Counted from the stretch's first letter, positions 9,291 to 18,581 are shown. The stretch: 64,000 bases of DNA from Lawsonella sp012842085 (GCA_036749735.1 DAINXV010000001.1:372001-436000), one strand, 5' to 3'. A program made the numbers and translations. The notes: generated by a model from the letters alone, not told the origin.

Positions 9291-10939
9291 TGTTAGATCC
9301 GGTTTCACTTGCACTACCCATGGTGCAAGCCATCTCCGGTTTTGGGGCACAAGGATCTATCCAGCTCAGCTCCCAAACCGGCTTAAGCATTGACCTCAGC
9401 TTCCAGTTCAATGCCCCTTCCGGAAGTGCCCCGTCTGGCGGCGGAACCCCCAACCTGCCAACTGCCCCTAGCATGGATGGGATCCACACCCTTATCTCCT
9501 CATTGATGAAACTGGGTGGTTCACTCTTCGATTGCGGCAAATCTCTTTACTCTGCTCTTGACTCTGTGACCAGCGCCTGGACTGGCATTGCCCAGCTGAA
9601 CGCCACCAAACACGTCACGCTGATCGGTAAAAATGCCGAAGAACTGGCACGTGAACACGAAAAACTTGCTGAATGCACTCGCCAAGCAACAATTATTGTG
9701 ACCGAAGCTGCCGCCAACATGGCCAGCGAAATTGCCAAGTTCTTGCGCCGTGCTGCACAGGCTTTGACACACTTCAACCCCATTACCACCCCGGTGGAGT
9801 TGCTCGGATTAGCCGCCAACGCAGTCGCCCAATGCACCGCCATTTTCCTGAAGGCTCACGCCGATTTGCAAGGTCCTACCGCCCGTGCGCTCGAGACTAT
9901 TCACGGCAGTGCCAAAGCCAGCATCGACATCAACGGCAAACCCCTTCCCATGCCGAAAGTGGGAGATCTGGCAAAGCTCGTCAAGGGTGGTGCTAGCCTC
10001 GCTGGTGCAGTCTTCGACAAGCCTAGCTTCGATATGGGTGTGCAGTTCCGCAATGGCTCGCTAACCGGCGGCCATATTGCATGGGGCGAAGATGTCGACA
10101 AGATTAAACCGGATCCGGCAGCATCAACGCACGCAGCCTCTGCAGGCAATGCCACCCTCGCCTCTCCCAACTCGGCAGAAGTCATTAATGCTGCTAAAAG
10201 CCCCAGTGGAATGACCTCCGGTGGCACTTCCGCGGGTGCTATCGGATCCAATAGTGCCGCCAGCCAAACCACCTACACTGGCCCCAATAGCGGCAACGTT
10301 GCAGCCAGCCAGATCGGAGCTGGCAGCAATGCTCGCGTCTCCAATAACACCACTTCGCAGGGCTACGTTACCCAGGGCACCCCTGCTGCCACCGGTGTTG
10401 CTACTTCCTCTACCATCCCCGCTGGTACTTCCACAGGAGTGGGATACGCACCCACCCACAACACTGTGGGAGCCGCAAATGGCGCCATCGGGGCAGCCAG
10501 TGACCAAGAAGGCTACTACGACGAAATATTCAGTGGCGAGCTTGACATCACCTTGCCCGACGGCACCGTCACCCGCGCCCCCAATGAGATTGCGGCACGC
10601 GCTATTCGCGCCGCCCTCACTCAGCTGGGTGTGCCCTACGTCTGGGGTGGCACCACTCCTGGTGTGGGACTCGACTGCAGTGGCCTCACCCAGTGGAGCT
10701 ATGAACAGGCTGGTTTGGAAATTGGTCGCACAACCTGGGACCAAGACAACAACCCGCAGGTTGATCCCACGATGGCGCTCCCCGGAGACCTCATTATGTG
10801 GGACGGACACGTCGCCATGTTCCTTGGAAACGGCATGATGATTGAAGCTGGAGACCCTGTCTCCATCACCCCGGTACGCACCGAAAATGCCGGTATGGCC
10901 TTTGAAGGGGTCTTTCGTCCCTGGGCAGGAGTAGTTTAA
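9290..10939 (+). CDS. NlpC/P60 peptidase with N-terminal WxG-type helical domain, putative T7SS substrate
   Basis: A 549-residue protein without a signal peptide or membrane segment. Residues about 62-150 are helical and contain W97-T-G99 between helices, a WxG-like turn. Residues about 150-265 are further helical sequence. About 265-420 is a low-complexity Ser/Thr/Gly/Ala/Asn linker. About 438-549 is an NlpC/P60 domain with C463 in LDCSGL, H507 in DGHVAM and E519. The Cys-His-Glu set matches that of RipA-type D,L-endopeptidases, which cut stem peptides of peptidoglycan. Export through an ESX system together with the preceding small helical protein is inferred. The next gene starts on its stop (TAATG). 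It could be a housekeeping cell wall hydrolase or an antibacterial effector. Confidence 0.8.
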   Translation: MLDPVSLALPMVQAISGFGAQGSIQLSSQTGLSIDLSFQFNAPSGSAPSGGGTPNLPTAPSMDGIHTLISSLMKLGGSLFDCGKSLYSALDSVTSAWTGIAQLNATKHVTLIGKNAEELAREHEKLAECTRQATIIVTEAAANMASEIAKFLRRAAQALTHFNPITTPVELLGLAANAVAQCTAIFLKAHADLQGPTARALETIHGSAKASIDINGKPLPMPKVGDLAKLVKGGASLAGAVFDKPSFDMGVQFRNGSLTGGHIAWGEDVDKIKPDPAASTHAASAGNATLASPNSAEVINAAKSPSGMTSGGTSAGAIGSNSAASQTTYTGPNSGNVAASQIGAGSNARVSNNTTSQGYVTQGTPAATGVATSSTIPAGTSTGVGYAPTHNTVGAANGAIGAASDQEGYYDEIFSGELDITLPDGTVTRAPNEIAARAIRAALTQLGVPYVWGGTTPGVGLDCSGLTQWSYEQAGLEIGRTTWDQDNNPQVDPTMALPGDLIMWDGHVAMFLGNGMMIEAGDPVSITPVRTENAGMAFEGVFRPWAGVV

Positions 10940-11471
10940 TGGACAAGAAATATCATTCCGGAGATCGCAGTGTAAGCATTGCTGTTGACGAGCAAGGCCT
11001 CATCACCGAAATTCGGCTCCGCGGCAATAGCTCAATCAACCGCGTCAGCAGTCAGCTCGCAACCCTTCACAAGAAGGCGCTCACAGAAAGCGGCATCACC
11101 GCGCCGACCCTCAGTCGGGACGAAGCGCTATTGGATACATTAAAAAATCCGCCCAATCCAGCCTTCGCTGAACTTTTTGAATCCCTGCACACCAGCGTGG
11201 AAGCCATGTACAGTGCGGGAGAAAAACTGCAACAGCAAGAGCTGGTTGGAAAAACGACAACGTGGAAGTGCGGCTTTTCTCAGATGGCCGGATCCAGGAA
11301 GTTGACACCACTGAGAAGGGTGAGAAGCTGACTGCGGAGAAACTCTCCGAAGAGATTCTCGACGCTTACCGCAAAGCCTTCTCCTCAGCTGAAGTCTCCG
11401 CCGAAGATATCAGCCGCGACCTCATTGCACAGATTGAGGAAGCTTGCCCGGTTAGAGTTACTCAGGACTAG
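10939..11471 (+). pseudogene. YbaB-like (EspL-type) gene interrupted by a one-base frameshift
   Basis: Two overlapping frames make one protein family. The first, from ATG 10939, reads a YbaB-like strand pattern (SVSIAVDEQGLITEIRL) and helix, then runs out of register near 11250 and stops at 11331. The second, open from upstream of 11262 to 11471, continues with a second such module (VEVRLFSDGRIQEVD, then KLSEEILDAYRKAF). The shift fits loss of one A from an A tract at 11250-11254: six As would give one frame of about 177 residues. YbaB-like proteins such as EspL accompany ESX-1 substrate genes in mycobacteria. The cause could be a sequencing error, a real mutation, phase variation or programmed slippage. 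It is coupled to the peptidase gene by TAATG. Confidence 0.65.
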
Positions 11472-11525
11472 AGCTTTCGTATATTATTGCAACGCATAGC
11501 AGGTTTATCTTAAGTACCGTAGGCT

Positions 11526-12752
11526 GTGAGTATGTCTGTAGCTGATATTGTTCCAATTGCACTAGGTTTGCCGTCCGGAGACTTCGTCACCCTGTGGGCG
11601 CCTAGTTGGAGAGAAGATGGTGAACTCTGGGAGGGCCTTCTCGGCCTTGACGAAAACCTTTACGGTTTCGCCTCCCCCGCAGAACTAGGAGCGTTCATCC
11701 GCTCGGGTGCACCCAACGACCTTGATGACCACCCCAGCTGGGAACACACTTCCAAGTTCAGTGTGATCGAGTTCGATCCCGATGATGACCACTCCTATGA
11801 CCTCGTCGGAGTTCCTGAACTCCTAGCAGAGAACCCCACCGAAGACTCCGTCCTAGAACTCGACGACTGCTTCAACATGGTGCGCACCATAGGTTCCATC
11901 TGTGACATTGAAGAGATCGACAAATTCTTCCAAAAACACGGTAACCTGGGCGCCACCTCCGGCGGAATCGACAACTTCTACGACCGTGAAGGGCAGCGCG
12001 CCTGGACACGCATCGGCAAAGTCATCGCCCGCAACTGGGACGACATCCTCACCCTCATCGACACCCTCATGGTTACCCCAGAAGTCGATGAAGTACTTCT
12101 GGAAGCCGCTGCTCAAGAATTCCTTGAGGCACGCGAACTGGCGGAACAAACCGAAGACGACACCGCCGGCCTACTGGATGCCGACGAGTGGGAGCCAGAT
12201 CCCGACGAGGACCCCTTCTGGGCAAGCATCGGAATCGACCCCATTAAAGTCATCTTCCCACGCGGAACCCGCTTCACCCTCCGCTGCTACCTGAATGATG
12301 AGCCGCTCTTCCTGGGCGACGACGAAAACATCTTCGGTTTCAGCAGCCAGCGTGCACTAGTCCGCTTCCTGGCCAACGAGCCAGACCACAGCATGTACAA
12401 GCTACCCAGCTGGAACCAAGTCATGTTCCGGGCAGAAAGTGGAGAACTGAATGTTCGTCCCACCGAGGACAACATTTACAGCTTCCAACGCCTCCCCAAA
12501 CAATTCAAAGAAGGTCCAGCTGCCGTCGACTACCACCAGCTAGATATGGCAGTCGAAGTCCTCACCGACGCTGCAGACTACCTCGGTGACGACACCGTCG
12601 ACAATGCACTCACCGTTGACACCCGTCTCGGTGCCTACGTGGACACCATTCTGGGTGACGACGACGATCTGCCGGAAGGCCCCTACGAAGACACCGTCGA
12701 AGCATGGGAGAAACTCGTAGACTGGCTGGACGACAAAATCGAAAAGAAATAA
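11526..12752 (+). CDS. Conserved acidic actinobacterial protein of unknown function (Rv3311-like)
   Basis: A 408-residue, strongly acidic soluble protein. It appears to have two related parts: both begin with a strand-rich unit around a FVTLWAPSW/ RFTLRCYLND segment, followed by ENLYGF or ENIFGF and a DDHPSW/ YKLPSW motif (near residues 20-80 and 240-310), so an internal duplication is likely. No catalytic motif is recognised. From memory, M. tuberculosis has a protein of similar length and place (Rv3311, close to upp). The GTG at 11526 and the ATG at 11532 are both possible starts; no Shine-Dalgarno is present and TACCGT at 11515-11520 could be the -10 of a leaderless transcript. The function is unknown. 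Confidence 0.7.
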   Translation: MSMSVADIVPIALGLPSGDFVTLWAPSWREDGELWEGLLGLDENLYGFASPAELGAFIRSGAPNDLDDHPSWEHTSKFSVIEFDPDDDHSYDLVGVPELLAENPTEDSVLELDDCFNMVRTIGSICDIEEIDKFFQKHGNLGATSGGIDNFYDREGQRAWTRIGKVIARNWDDILTLIDTLMVTPEVDEVLLEAAAQEFLEARELAEQTEDDTAGLLDADEWEPDPDEDPFWASIGIDPIKVIFPRGTRFTLRCYLNDEPLFLGDDENIFGFSSQRALVRFLANEPDHSMYKLPSWNQVMFRAESGELNVRPTEDNIYSFQRLPKQFKEGPAAVDYHQLDMAVEVLTDAADYLGDDTVDNALTVDTRLGAYVDTILGDDDDLPEGPYEDTVEAWEKLVDWLDDKIEKK

Positions 12753-12784
12753 TCCGACGGTACGGAACACATAACCAAAACAAA

Positions 12785-12814
12785 GAAGGTGGGCGCCAAC
12801 CAGCGCCCACCTTC
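12785..12814. terminator. Bidirectional stem-loop terminator
   Basis: A perfect 12-base stem (GAAGGTGGGCGC 12785-12796, GCGCCCACCTTC 12803-12814) with a six-base loop lies between two convergent genes, the acidic protein gene and the yhjD-like gene. Confidence 0.8.
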
Positions 12815-12832
12815 AACACTATTTAAGACCTC

Positions 12833-13828
12833 TTATGAGGGCTGAACCAACGCAGCCACATCCTCTGCATCCACATCCTCATCCTCGGCTTCCTCACCGT
12901 CAGCGTCCTCAAAGGTTGCTGCCCAAGCAGCACTCAGCAGCACAATCTGCCAGGTGAAGAAAAGGAACACCATAATACCGATGATGGGGCCGAACACGGC
13001 ACCCGCCGGGGAAGACAACACACTCTTCAGATAGTAGGCAGCAATCTGGATCCAGATCACCAGCAGAACAGCCGCAATAAGCGCGGCCTGCATAGATTGT
13101 TTAGCTTCGGTCCTCTCACGCGGCAGATAGCCAATCACCCACAGCATCACCAGCCAAATGGCCAGCAAGGAGATGGCTAACGAAACCACCGTCAGGATCA
13201 CGCTGATGCCCGGAATATTATCCAGCTTCAGCCACTCCACAATCTTCTTGATCAGACCCGACGAGCCCAAACCAGAAATCAGCATGGCCAAGCCGAAAGC
13301 CAAGAAAAGGCCGATCAGGGCGAAGAAATCCTTGCCCTTCTTCTTAAAGAAGTTCTGTTTACGTGGAGTGAGCGCCCACTGGGCAGTAATACCGTCGCGC
13401 AGGTTGCCGATCCATCCCAAACCGGAGTAGAGCGCAGTCAAAAGACCAATGACACCAACTGCGGAGCGTTGCTCAACTGCGGTATCAATAAGTTCAGAGA
13501 TCTGTTCCCCCATCCCTCCAGGGACCTGGTTCACAATCATCTCTTGGATACGGTCCAGCAGTTCAGGCTGATTAAACAGCACAATACCGGCGATAGAAAA
13601 CGCCACCATCAGGACGGGGAAAATACTCAAAATACTGAAGTAGGTAATACCGCCCGCGTAGAAGCGCCCCTGCTGCTCAGTAAAGCGCTCCACCGCCCGC
13701 ATAATGTGGTCAAACCATTTCCACTTGCTACGGAGGCGGTCTACAAAACCCGGCTTCTTTTCTTGTTTTTCTTTAGTGTCAACAGTTGTCGTAGAAATGG
13801 TCTTCACATCCTTAGTGTGGGTGGCCAA
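12833..13828 (-). CDS. YihY/BrkB-family inner membrane protein (YhjD-like)
   Basis: A 331-residue protein with a charged N-terminal tail, then a YihY domain: RFTEQQGRFYAGGITYFSILSIFP near residues 48-72 and about six membrane segments to residue 305, followed by an acidic tail (EDADGEEAEDEDVDAED). The family was once thought to be RNase BN; known members are transporters or flippase-like proteins (YhjD is linked to lipid A precursor export in E. coli), but the actinobacterial role is unsettled. It starts two bases after the trpS stop, so it is co-transcribed with trpS, the same pairing as in mycobacteria (Rv3336c-Rv3335c). Confidence 0.85.
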   Translation of the reverse strand: MATHTKDVKTISTTTVDTKEKQEKKPGFVDRLRSKWKWFDHIMRAVERFTEQQGRFYAGGITYFSILSIFPVLMVAFSIAGIVLFNQPELLDRIQEMIVNQVPGGMGEQISELIDTAVEQRSAVGVIGLLTALYSGLGWIGNLRDGITAQWALTPRKQNFFKKKGKDFFALIGLFLAFGLAMLISGLGSSGLIKKIVEWLKLDNIPGISVILTVVSLAISLLAIWLVMLWVIGYLPRERTEAKQSMQAALIAAVLLVIWIQIAAYYLKSVLSSPAGAVFGPIIGIMVFLFFTWQIVLLSAAWAATFEDADGEEAEDEDVDAEDVAALVQPS

Positions 13829-13830
13829 AA

Positions 13831-14862
13831 CTAGTGAAGGGGCTGCAAAAACCCAATCTTTTTATAAACCTTTTCAACAAGCGGACGCGAGGTTTCGCGT
13901 GCCCTCTCAGCGCCTCTTTGCAGAGTACGCTCCAGTTCTGCTTTATCCGACAAAATCTCATCCACACGGGCACGCAGCGGAGTAACAAACTCCGTCAACG
14001 CCTCCGCCGTATCCTTCTTCAAGTCCCCGTAGCCGCGGCCCTCATAGCCCGCGACCAGAGAATCAATCGAAGCATCAGTGAGAGCACTCTGGATACTCAA
14101 AAGGTTCGACACACCAGGTTTCTTATCCCTGTCGAAAGCGATAAAACCATCGTTGTCGGTAACTGCAGAGCGGATCCGCTTCGCGGACGTCTTCGGATTA
14201 TCCAAAAGGTTAATAATGCCCTTCGGGTTATCCCCCGACTTAGACATCTTGGCTGTGGGATCCTGCAGATCGTAGATCTTGGCCGTGCCCTTCACAATAA
14301 AAGGTTCCGGGACGACAAAAGTCTTACCAAACCGATTATTGAAACGCTCAGCAAGGTTACGGGTAAGTTCCAGGTGCTGCTTCTGGTCCTCCCCCACCGG
14401 CACCAGGTTCGCGTTGTAGAGGAGAATATCGGCAGCCATGAGCACCGGGTAGTCAAACAACCCCACCGTTGTTTGCGCCTTGCCCTGCTTTTGGGACTTG
14501 TCCTTAAACTGGGTCATCCGGCTGGCCTCACCGAATCCCGTAATACAGTTCAACACCCAGGTAAGTTCCGCGTGTTCAGGAACCTGCGACTGCACAAAAA
14601 GCACCGACTCTTCCGGATCAATACCAAGTGCGATCAGCTGTGCTGCCGCCACAAAAGTGCGCTCACGCAGCACCTTTGGATCCTGGTCAACCGTAATGGC
14701 ATGCATATCCGGGATAAAGTAGAACGCATCATAATCCCGCTGCAGCTCCACCATAGATTTGATGGCGCCCAGATAGTTTCCCAGGTGAAAAGAGTCGGCG
14801 GTTGGTTGCAGGCCAGACAGCACGCGCTGTCGGTGTTTAGTTTCAGATACGTTCTCAGTCAT
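13831..14862 (-). CDS. trpS: Tryptophanyl-tRNA synthetase
   Basis: A class I aminoacyl-tRNA synthetase of about 343 residues that charges tRNA-Trp. The HIGH-equivalent HLGN (residues 26-29) is followed by YLGAIK, and the KMSKS loop is present in TAKMSKSGDNPKG. GEDQKQHLELTRNLA, which binds the adenylate region, is intact. I place the start at the ATG at 14862 (MTENVSE), since conserved sequence begins shortly after; an upstream ATG at 14880 would add six residues. The next gene on the strand follows after two bases. Length and motifs are normal. Confidence 0.95.
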   Translation of the reverse strand: MTENVSETKHRQRVLSGLQPTADSFHLGNYLGAIKSMVELQRDYDAFYFIPDMHAITVDQDPKVLRERTFVAAAQLIALGIDPEESVLFVQSQVPEHAELTWVLNCITGFGEASRMTQFKDKSQKQGKAQTTVGLFDYPVLMAADILLYNANLVPVGEDQKQHLELTRNLAERFNNRFGKTFVVPEPFIVKGTAKIYDLQDPTAKMSKSGDNPKGIINLLDNPKTSAKRIRSAVTDNDGFIAFDRDKKPGVSNLLSIQSALTDASIDSLVAGYEGRGYGDLKKDTAEALTEFVTPLRARVDEILSDKAELERTLQRGAERARETSRPLVEKVYKKIGFLQPLH

Positions 14863-14917
14863 AGTGCTTATGGTACCCATTCAGGACGGTTAGCTGGTAG
14901 TTCACCTATGGAGAGAA

Positions 14918-15823
14918 TTATTCGTAGGTGATAGTCACCGGTGCGTGGTCAGACCACCGCAGGTTGTAAGCATCGGCGCGCTCCACCACCGCTGAATTAA
15001 TACGAGGTACAAAGCCGTCCGTCACCACCTGGTAGTCAATCCGCCAGCCAGCATCATTGTCGAAAGCTTTGCCTCGGTAGCTCCACCAAGAGTAGGGACC
15101 AACCTCGTTCGGAAGCAGGTAGCGGTGGGCATCCGTCCACCCCAGTCGGTTCCGTTCCTCATCAATACCCAAACCTTGGGGCCCGAAAATACTGGTCATC
15201 CAGGCACGTTCCTCCGGTAGAAAACCAGAGTTCTTGGTGTTGCCTTTAAAGTTCTTCAGGTCCTCTTCCCGGTGCGCAATATTCCAGTCGCCGCACACAA
15301 TTGTCTCCGGGGCTTCCTTCGCGGCCACATCATCGGCACGCTTAGAAAGAAACTCTTTGAACCCCTCCATGAAACGATACTTTTCGTCCTGGCGCGGAGT
15401 GTCCGTCTCCCCCGATGGGAGGTAGAGGGAAGCAACCGTCACCAGCCCAGTATCGACACCGTCGCCGAGCAGATCAGCAACATCAAAATCGGCTTCGATA
15501 TAACGTCCAGATTCAGCGAATTCCTCCACCCCAAACCCGGTGCGGACCGCTAAAGGCTCGCGGCGGCTCAAAATGGCGACACCGGCGCGCCCCTTCTGGT
15601 TCGACTCCTGCATGTGGAGAAACCATTCACCTTCACCGGTTTGCTGCAGAACTGAGGAGAGCGCCTTCACTGTTTGGTCTTCCGTGGCTCGCACCTCTTG
15701 CAGGCACACAATGTCGCTATCACTGTTGTTGAGCCACTCCAGAAAACCGCGGTTCTCTTCGCTGCGGACACGGGTGGCTGCCCGAATGCCGTTGACGTTA
15801 ATAGTGGTGACGTTAAGAGACAT
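14918..15823 (-). CDS. xthA: Exodeoxyribonuclease III (AP endonuclease)
   Basis: A 301-residue member of the ExoIII/APE1 family. It cleaves DNA 5' to abasic sites and removes blocked 3' ends in base excision repair. The motifs are in order: NVNGIRAA near the N terminus, CLQEVRA with the metal-binding Glu, a GDWNIAH loop with the Asp/Asn pair, and the C-terminal WSDHAPV with the catalytic Asp-His. The start at 15823 is chosen because GAAGGA sits seven bases upstream and the protein then begins MSLNVTTINVNG; an in-frame ATG at 15859 adds 12 unconserved residues. It precedes trpS on the same strand, 55 bases apart. Confidence 0.94.
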   Translation of the reverse strand: MSLNVTTINVNGIRAATRVRSEENRGFLEWLNNSDSDIVCLQEVRATEDQTVKALSSVLQQTGEGEWFLHMQESNQKGRAGVAILSRREPLAVRTGFGVEEFAESGRYIEADFDVADLLGDGVDTGLVTVASLYLPSGETDTPRQDEKYRFMEGFKEFLSKRADDVAAKEAPETIVCGDWNIAHREEDLKNFKGNTKNSGFLPEERAWMTSIFGPQGLGIDEERNRLGWTDAHRYLLPNEVGPYSWWSYRGKAFDNDAGWRIDYQVVTDGFVPRINSAVVERADAYNLRWSDHAPVTITYE

Positions 15824-15958
15824 AAAGATTCCTTCGTAATTTTTGTTCATCAATGTCAACGCGAAAAGTGTGGCAAAGAATTCCCACGGAGCTTAAATTT
15901 CTTCAACTCTGCCCCAACTTTGCCACAATTAACGCTCGCAAAAGGGCGAAAAAATAAG

Positions 15959-17191
15959 TTAAACAACAGTGTCGCCAGCAGCTGCCGCTAAGGAAGCAGT
16001 GTCGCGCCCAGATTTCACCAAGTAGACGGCCACCCCCAGAATGGCTAAACCAACGAGGGCGAAAATGGCACAGAAAACAGCGGGCATTGCGTAGCGCAGA
16101 GAACCTCCGATCCCCGCGCCCACAATCATGCTGGAGATTATTGAGCCGAAACTGTTCGACAAGCACAATGCTGCGTGGTTGAGGGAGGCTGCGAAATTTT
16201 GGGCGTCCCCCGCATGGTTGATGAGCCGCACCTGCATTGCTTGTGGGAAAGCACCCGAGCCGAACATCGCGACCAGGAAAACCTCCACGAACGCCGTGGG
16301 GATGGTTTGCATCATGGCGGGCGCCAGCGCCAGAACAATCGCAAACCCAAGAATCACAGCTGGCAAGGATCCTTCTGGGAAACGGTCCGAAAGCTGGCCG
16401 TTCACCATCACACCGGTAAGGGCGCCGAAGCCCGTGGTCATCATGACGAACGGCATAAAGCTGGGGTCAAGTCCCGCAATCCGCTCCATAGAAAGCGCCA
16501 TGTAGCTTAAGAAACCGTAGAGCCCCACAAAGCCGACCAGTCCGGCAAGCAGGGTGAGCATCACTTGACGGTTTTTGAAAACACCCATTTCTTGGCGCGG
16601 GTTCGTGGGGCGCAGGTCACGCATTTCGGGAAGCCAGGCCAACATGGCAGTGATGGCGATGCCCCCCATTAGTGCGACAACTGCGAAAGCCACCCCGTGT
16701 CCAAAACTCTGGCCCACGAAAGTCATGAGCGGCACCATCGCCAGGTTAGCGATGGGGGCACCCAGGAAGGTGAGGGAAACAGTCCGCCCCACTTTCCCCG
16801 GCGGCGCCATGTAAGCCCCCACCAGCGCCATCAACCCGTAAATAGCTCCGTGCGGGAGTCCGGAAATAAAACGCCCCACCATTAACAGCCCAAAACTGGG
16901 TGCGAAAACGGTGAGAAGGTTGCCCACCACTTGGGTGGTGACGGCAGTAAGGAGGAGGCGTTTGCGATTCATGCGCACCAAAACCACAGTGAAAATCGGT
17001 GCGCCAACCACCACACCCACCATATAGAGGGTGATGGCGAAACTTAGTTGGGACTCCTCCACCACTCCCAGACTGCGGCCGATTTCGGGCAGCAGGCCAA
17101 CAATGGTGGATTCGGTACAAGCAGTAGCAATGCCGCCCAGAATGAGCGCGGTAATCGCTAAAGGTACTGAGTGAGTGGTTTTTGTTCCCAC
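15959..17191 (-). CDS. MFS transporter, DHA1-type (arabinose efflux permease-like)
   Basis: A 410-residue protein with about twelve hydrophobic segments. The first half has the acidic TES segment in TM1 and the cytoplasmic-loop motif VRMNRKRLLL, followed by GRFISGLPHGAIYGL, a pattern common in AraJ/YdhP-type DHA1 exporters. The second half starts after a short central loop (LPEMRDLRPTNPRQEMG). Such proteins export sugars or drugs by proton antiport; the substrate cannot be named. The start is the GTG at 17191. It follows icd by 47 bases on the same strand and could be co-transcribed with it. Confidence 0.82.
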   Translation of the reverse strand: MGTKTTHSVPLAITALILGGIATACTESTIVGLLPEIGRSLGVVEESQLSFAITLYMVGVVVGAPIFTVVLVRMNRKRLLLTAVTTQVVGNLLTVFAPSFGLLMVGRFISGLPHGAIYGLMALVGAYMAPPGKVGRTVSLTFLGAPIANLAMVPLMTFVGQSFGHGVAFAVVALMGGIAITAMLAWLPEMRDLRPTNPRQEMGVFKNRQVMLTLLAGLVGFVGLYGFLSYMALSMERIAGLDPSFMPFVMMTTGFGALTGVMVNGQLSDRFPEGSLPAVILGFAIVLALAPAMMQTIPTAFVEVFLVAMFGSGAFPQAMQVRLINHAGDAQNFAASLNHAALCLSNSFGSIISSMIVGAGIGGSLRYAMPAVFCAIFALVGLAILGVAVYLVKSGRDTASLAAAAGDTVV

Positions 17192-17238
17192 CGCAATGCT
17201 TCCCTTTCCCCTCCGGGCGGCTTGCCGTTGCCGTGTGC

Positions 17239-18459
17239 TTACTGGGCGAGTTCGCGGCCCAGGTTGTCGATGAGGGTTTCCATGAACTGCTCAGTGGTGA
17301 GCCATTCCTGGTCGTCGCCCACCAACATGGCGAGGTCCTTGGTCATCTTTCCGCCTTCAACAGTGCGGACGATAACGTCCTCGAGGGTGTCGGAGAACTT
17401 GATGAGCTCCTGGTTTCCGTCCAGCTTGCCACGGTGCGCCAGACCCCGGGTCCAGGCGAAAATGCTGGCGATGGGGTTGGTGGAGGTGGGGTTGCCGAGC
17501 TGGTGCTGGCGGAAGTGGCGGGTGACGGTGCCGTGGGCAGCTTCTGCTTCACAGGTCTTTCCGTCCGGGGTGAGAAGAACGGAGGTCATGAGGCCGAGGG
17601 AGCCGAAACCTTGGGCAACAGTGTCGGACTGGACGTCGCCGTCGTAGTTCTTGCAGGCCCACACGTAGCCACCTTCCCACTTGAGGGCGGCAGCAACCAT
17701 GTCGTCGATGAGACGGTGTTCGTAGTGGAGACCAGCTGCTTCGAACTTGTCTTTGAACTCTTCGTCGTAGATGCGCTGGAAAATGTCCTTGAACTGGCCA
17801 TCGTAGGCTTTGAGGATGGTGTTCTTGGTGGATAGGTATACCGGGTAGTTCATATCCAGGCCGTAGTTGAAGGTGGCGCGGGCGAAGTCTTCAATGGATT
17901 TGTTGAAGTTGTACATGCCCATGGCGACGCCGCCGCCTTCGGGAACCTTCACGATCTCGTGCTGGATCGGCTCGGAGCCATCTTCCGGCTGGTAGCTGAT
18001 GGTGATGGTACCTGCGCCAGGGACTTTGAAGTCGGTGGCCTTGTACTGGTCGCCGAAAGCGTGACGGCCAATGATGATGGGTTTCTTCCATCCGGGAACT
18101 AGCCGCGGCACATTGGACATGATGATCGGGGCGCGGAAAATGGTGCCACCCAAAATATTGCGGATGGTGCCGTTCGGGGAGCGCCACATTTCCTTGAGGT
18201 TGAATTCCTTGACGCGGGCTTCGTCGGGGGTGATGGTGGCGCATTTAACGCCGACACCGTGCTTTTTAATGGCGTTGGCAGCATCAACGGTGATCTGGTC
18301 GTCGGTAGCGTCGCGTTTTTCGATACTGAGATCGTAGTAGTCCAGGTTGATATCCAGGTAAGGGAGGATTAGCTGGTCACGAATGTCCTGCCAGATGACG
18401 CGGGTCATTTCGTCGCCATCGAGCTCTGCAACAGTACCTTCGACGAAGATTTTCGACAT
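17239..18459 (-). CDS. icd: NADP-dependent isocitrate dehydrogenase (eukaryote-like homodimeric type)
   Basis: A 406-residue enzyme of the short homodimeric class (like mycobacterial Icd1), converting isocitrate to 2-oxoglutarate with NADPH formation. Features: ELDGDEMTRVIW at the N terminus, the RSPNGTIRN substrate loop that contains the phosphorylatable serine in other types, SNVPRLVPGW, YDGDVQSD with metal-binding aspartates, and the NADP-binding EAAHGTVTRH. The start is ATG 18459 with GAAGGAG just upstream; an upstream in-frame codon at 18507 is disregarded. A strong inverted repeat lies about 120 bases upstream and may regulate it. Confidence 0.96.
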   Translation of the reverse strand: MSKIFVEGTVAELDGDEMTRVIWQDIRDQLILPYLDINLDYYDLSIEKRDATDDQITVDAANAIKKHGVGVKCATITPDEARVKEFNLKEMWRSPNGTIRNILGGTIFRAPIIMSNVPRLVPGWKKPIIIGRHAFGDQYKATDFKVPGAGTITISYQPEDGSEPIQHEIVKVPEGGGVAMGMYNFNKSIEDFARATFNYGLDMNYPVYLSTKNTILKAYDGQFKDIFQRIYDEEFKDKFEAAGLHYEHRLIDDMVAAALKWEGGYVWACKNYDGDVQSDTVAQGFGSLGLMTSVLLTPDGKTCEAEAAHGTVTRHFRQHQLGNPTSTNPIASIFAWTRGLAHRGKLDGNQELIKFSDTLEDVIVRTVEGGKMTKDLAMLVGDDQEWLTTEQFMETLIDNLGRELAQ

Positions 18460-18581
18460 TAATTCTCCTTCATGTGGGCGCGTGGAAAAGGCGCGTCCAA
18501 TGCGCACTATCAGCGTTCAGAATGGGTTTGGGAACTGTGGTTTTCCCGCTTTTCTCCTCCCATGCTACTGGTTGCAGGCCC

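Noticed and set aside
13834..14931. A 365-codon plus-strand frame
   Set aside because: Antisense to trpS, which has complete synthetase motifs; the shadow frame has none.
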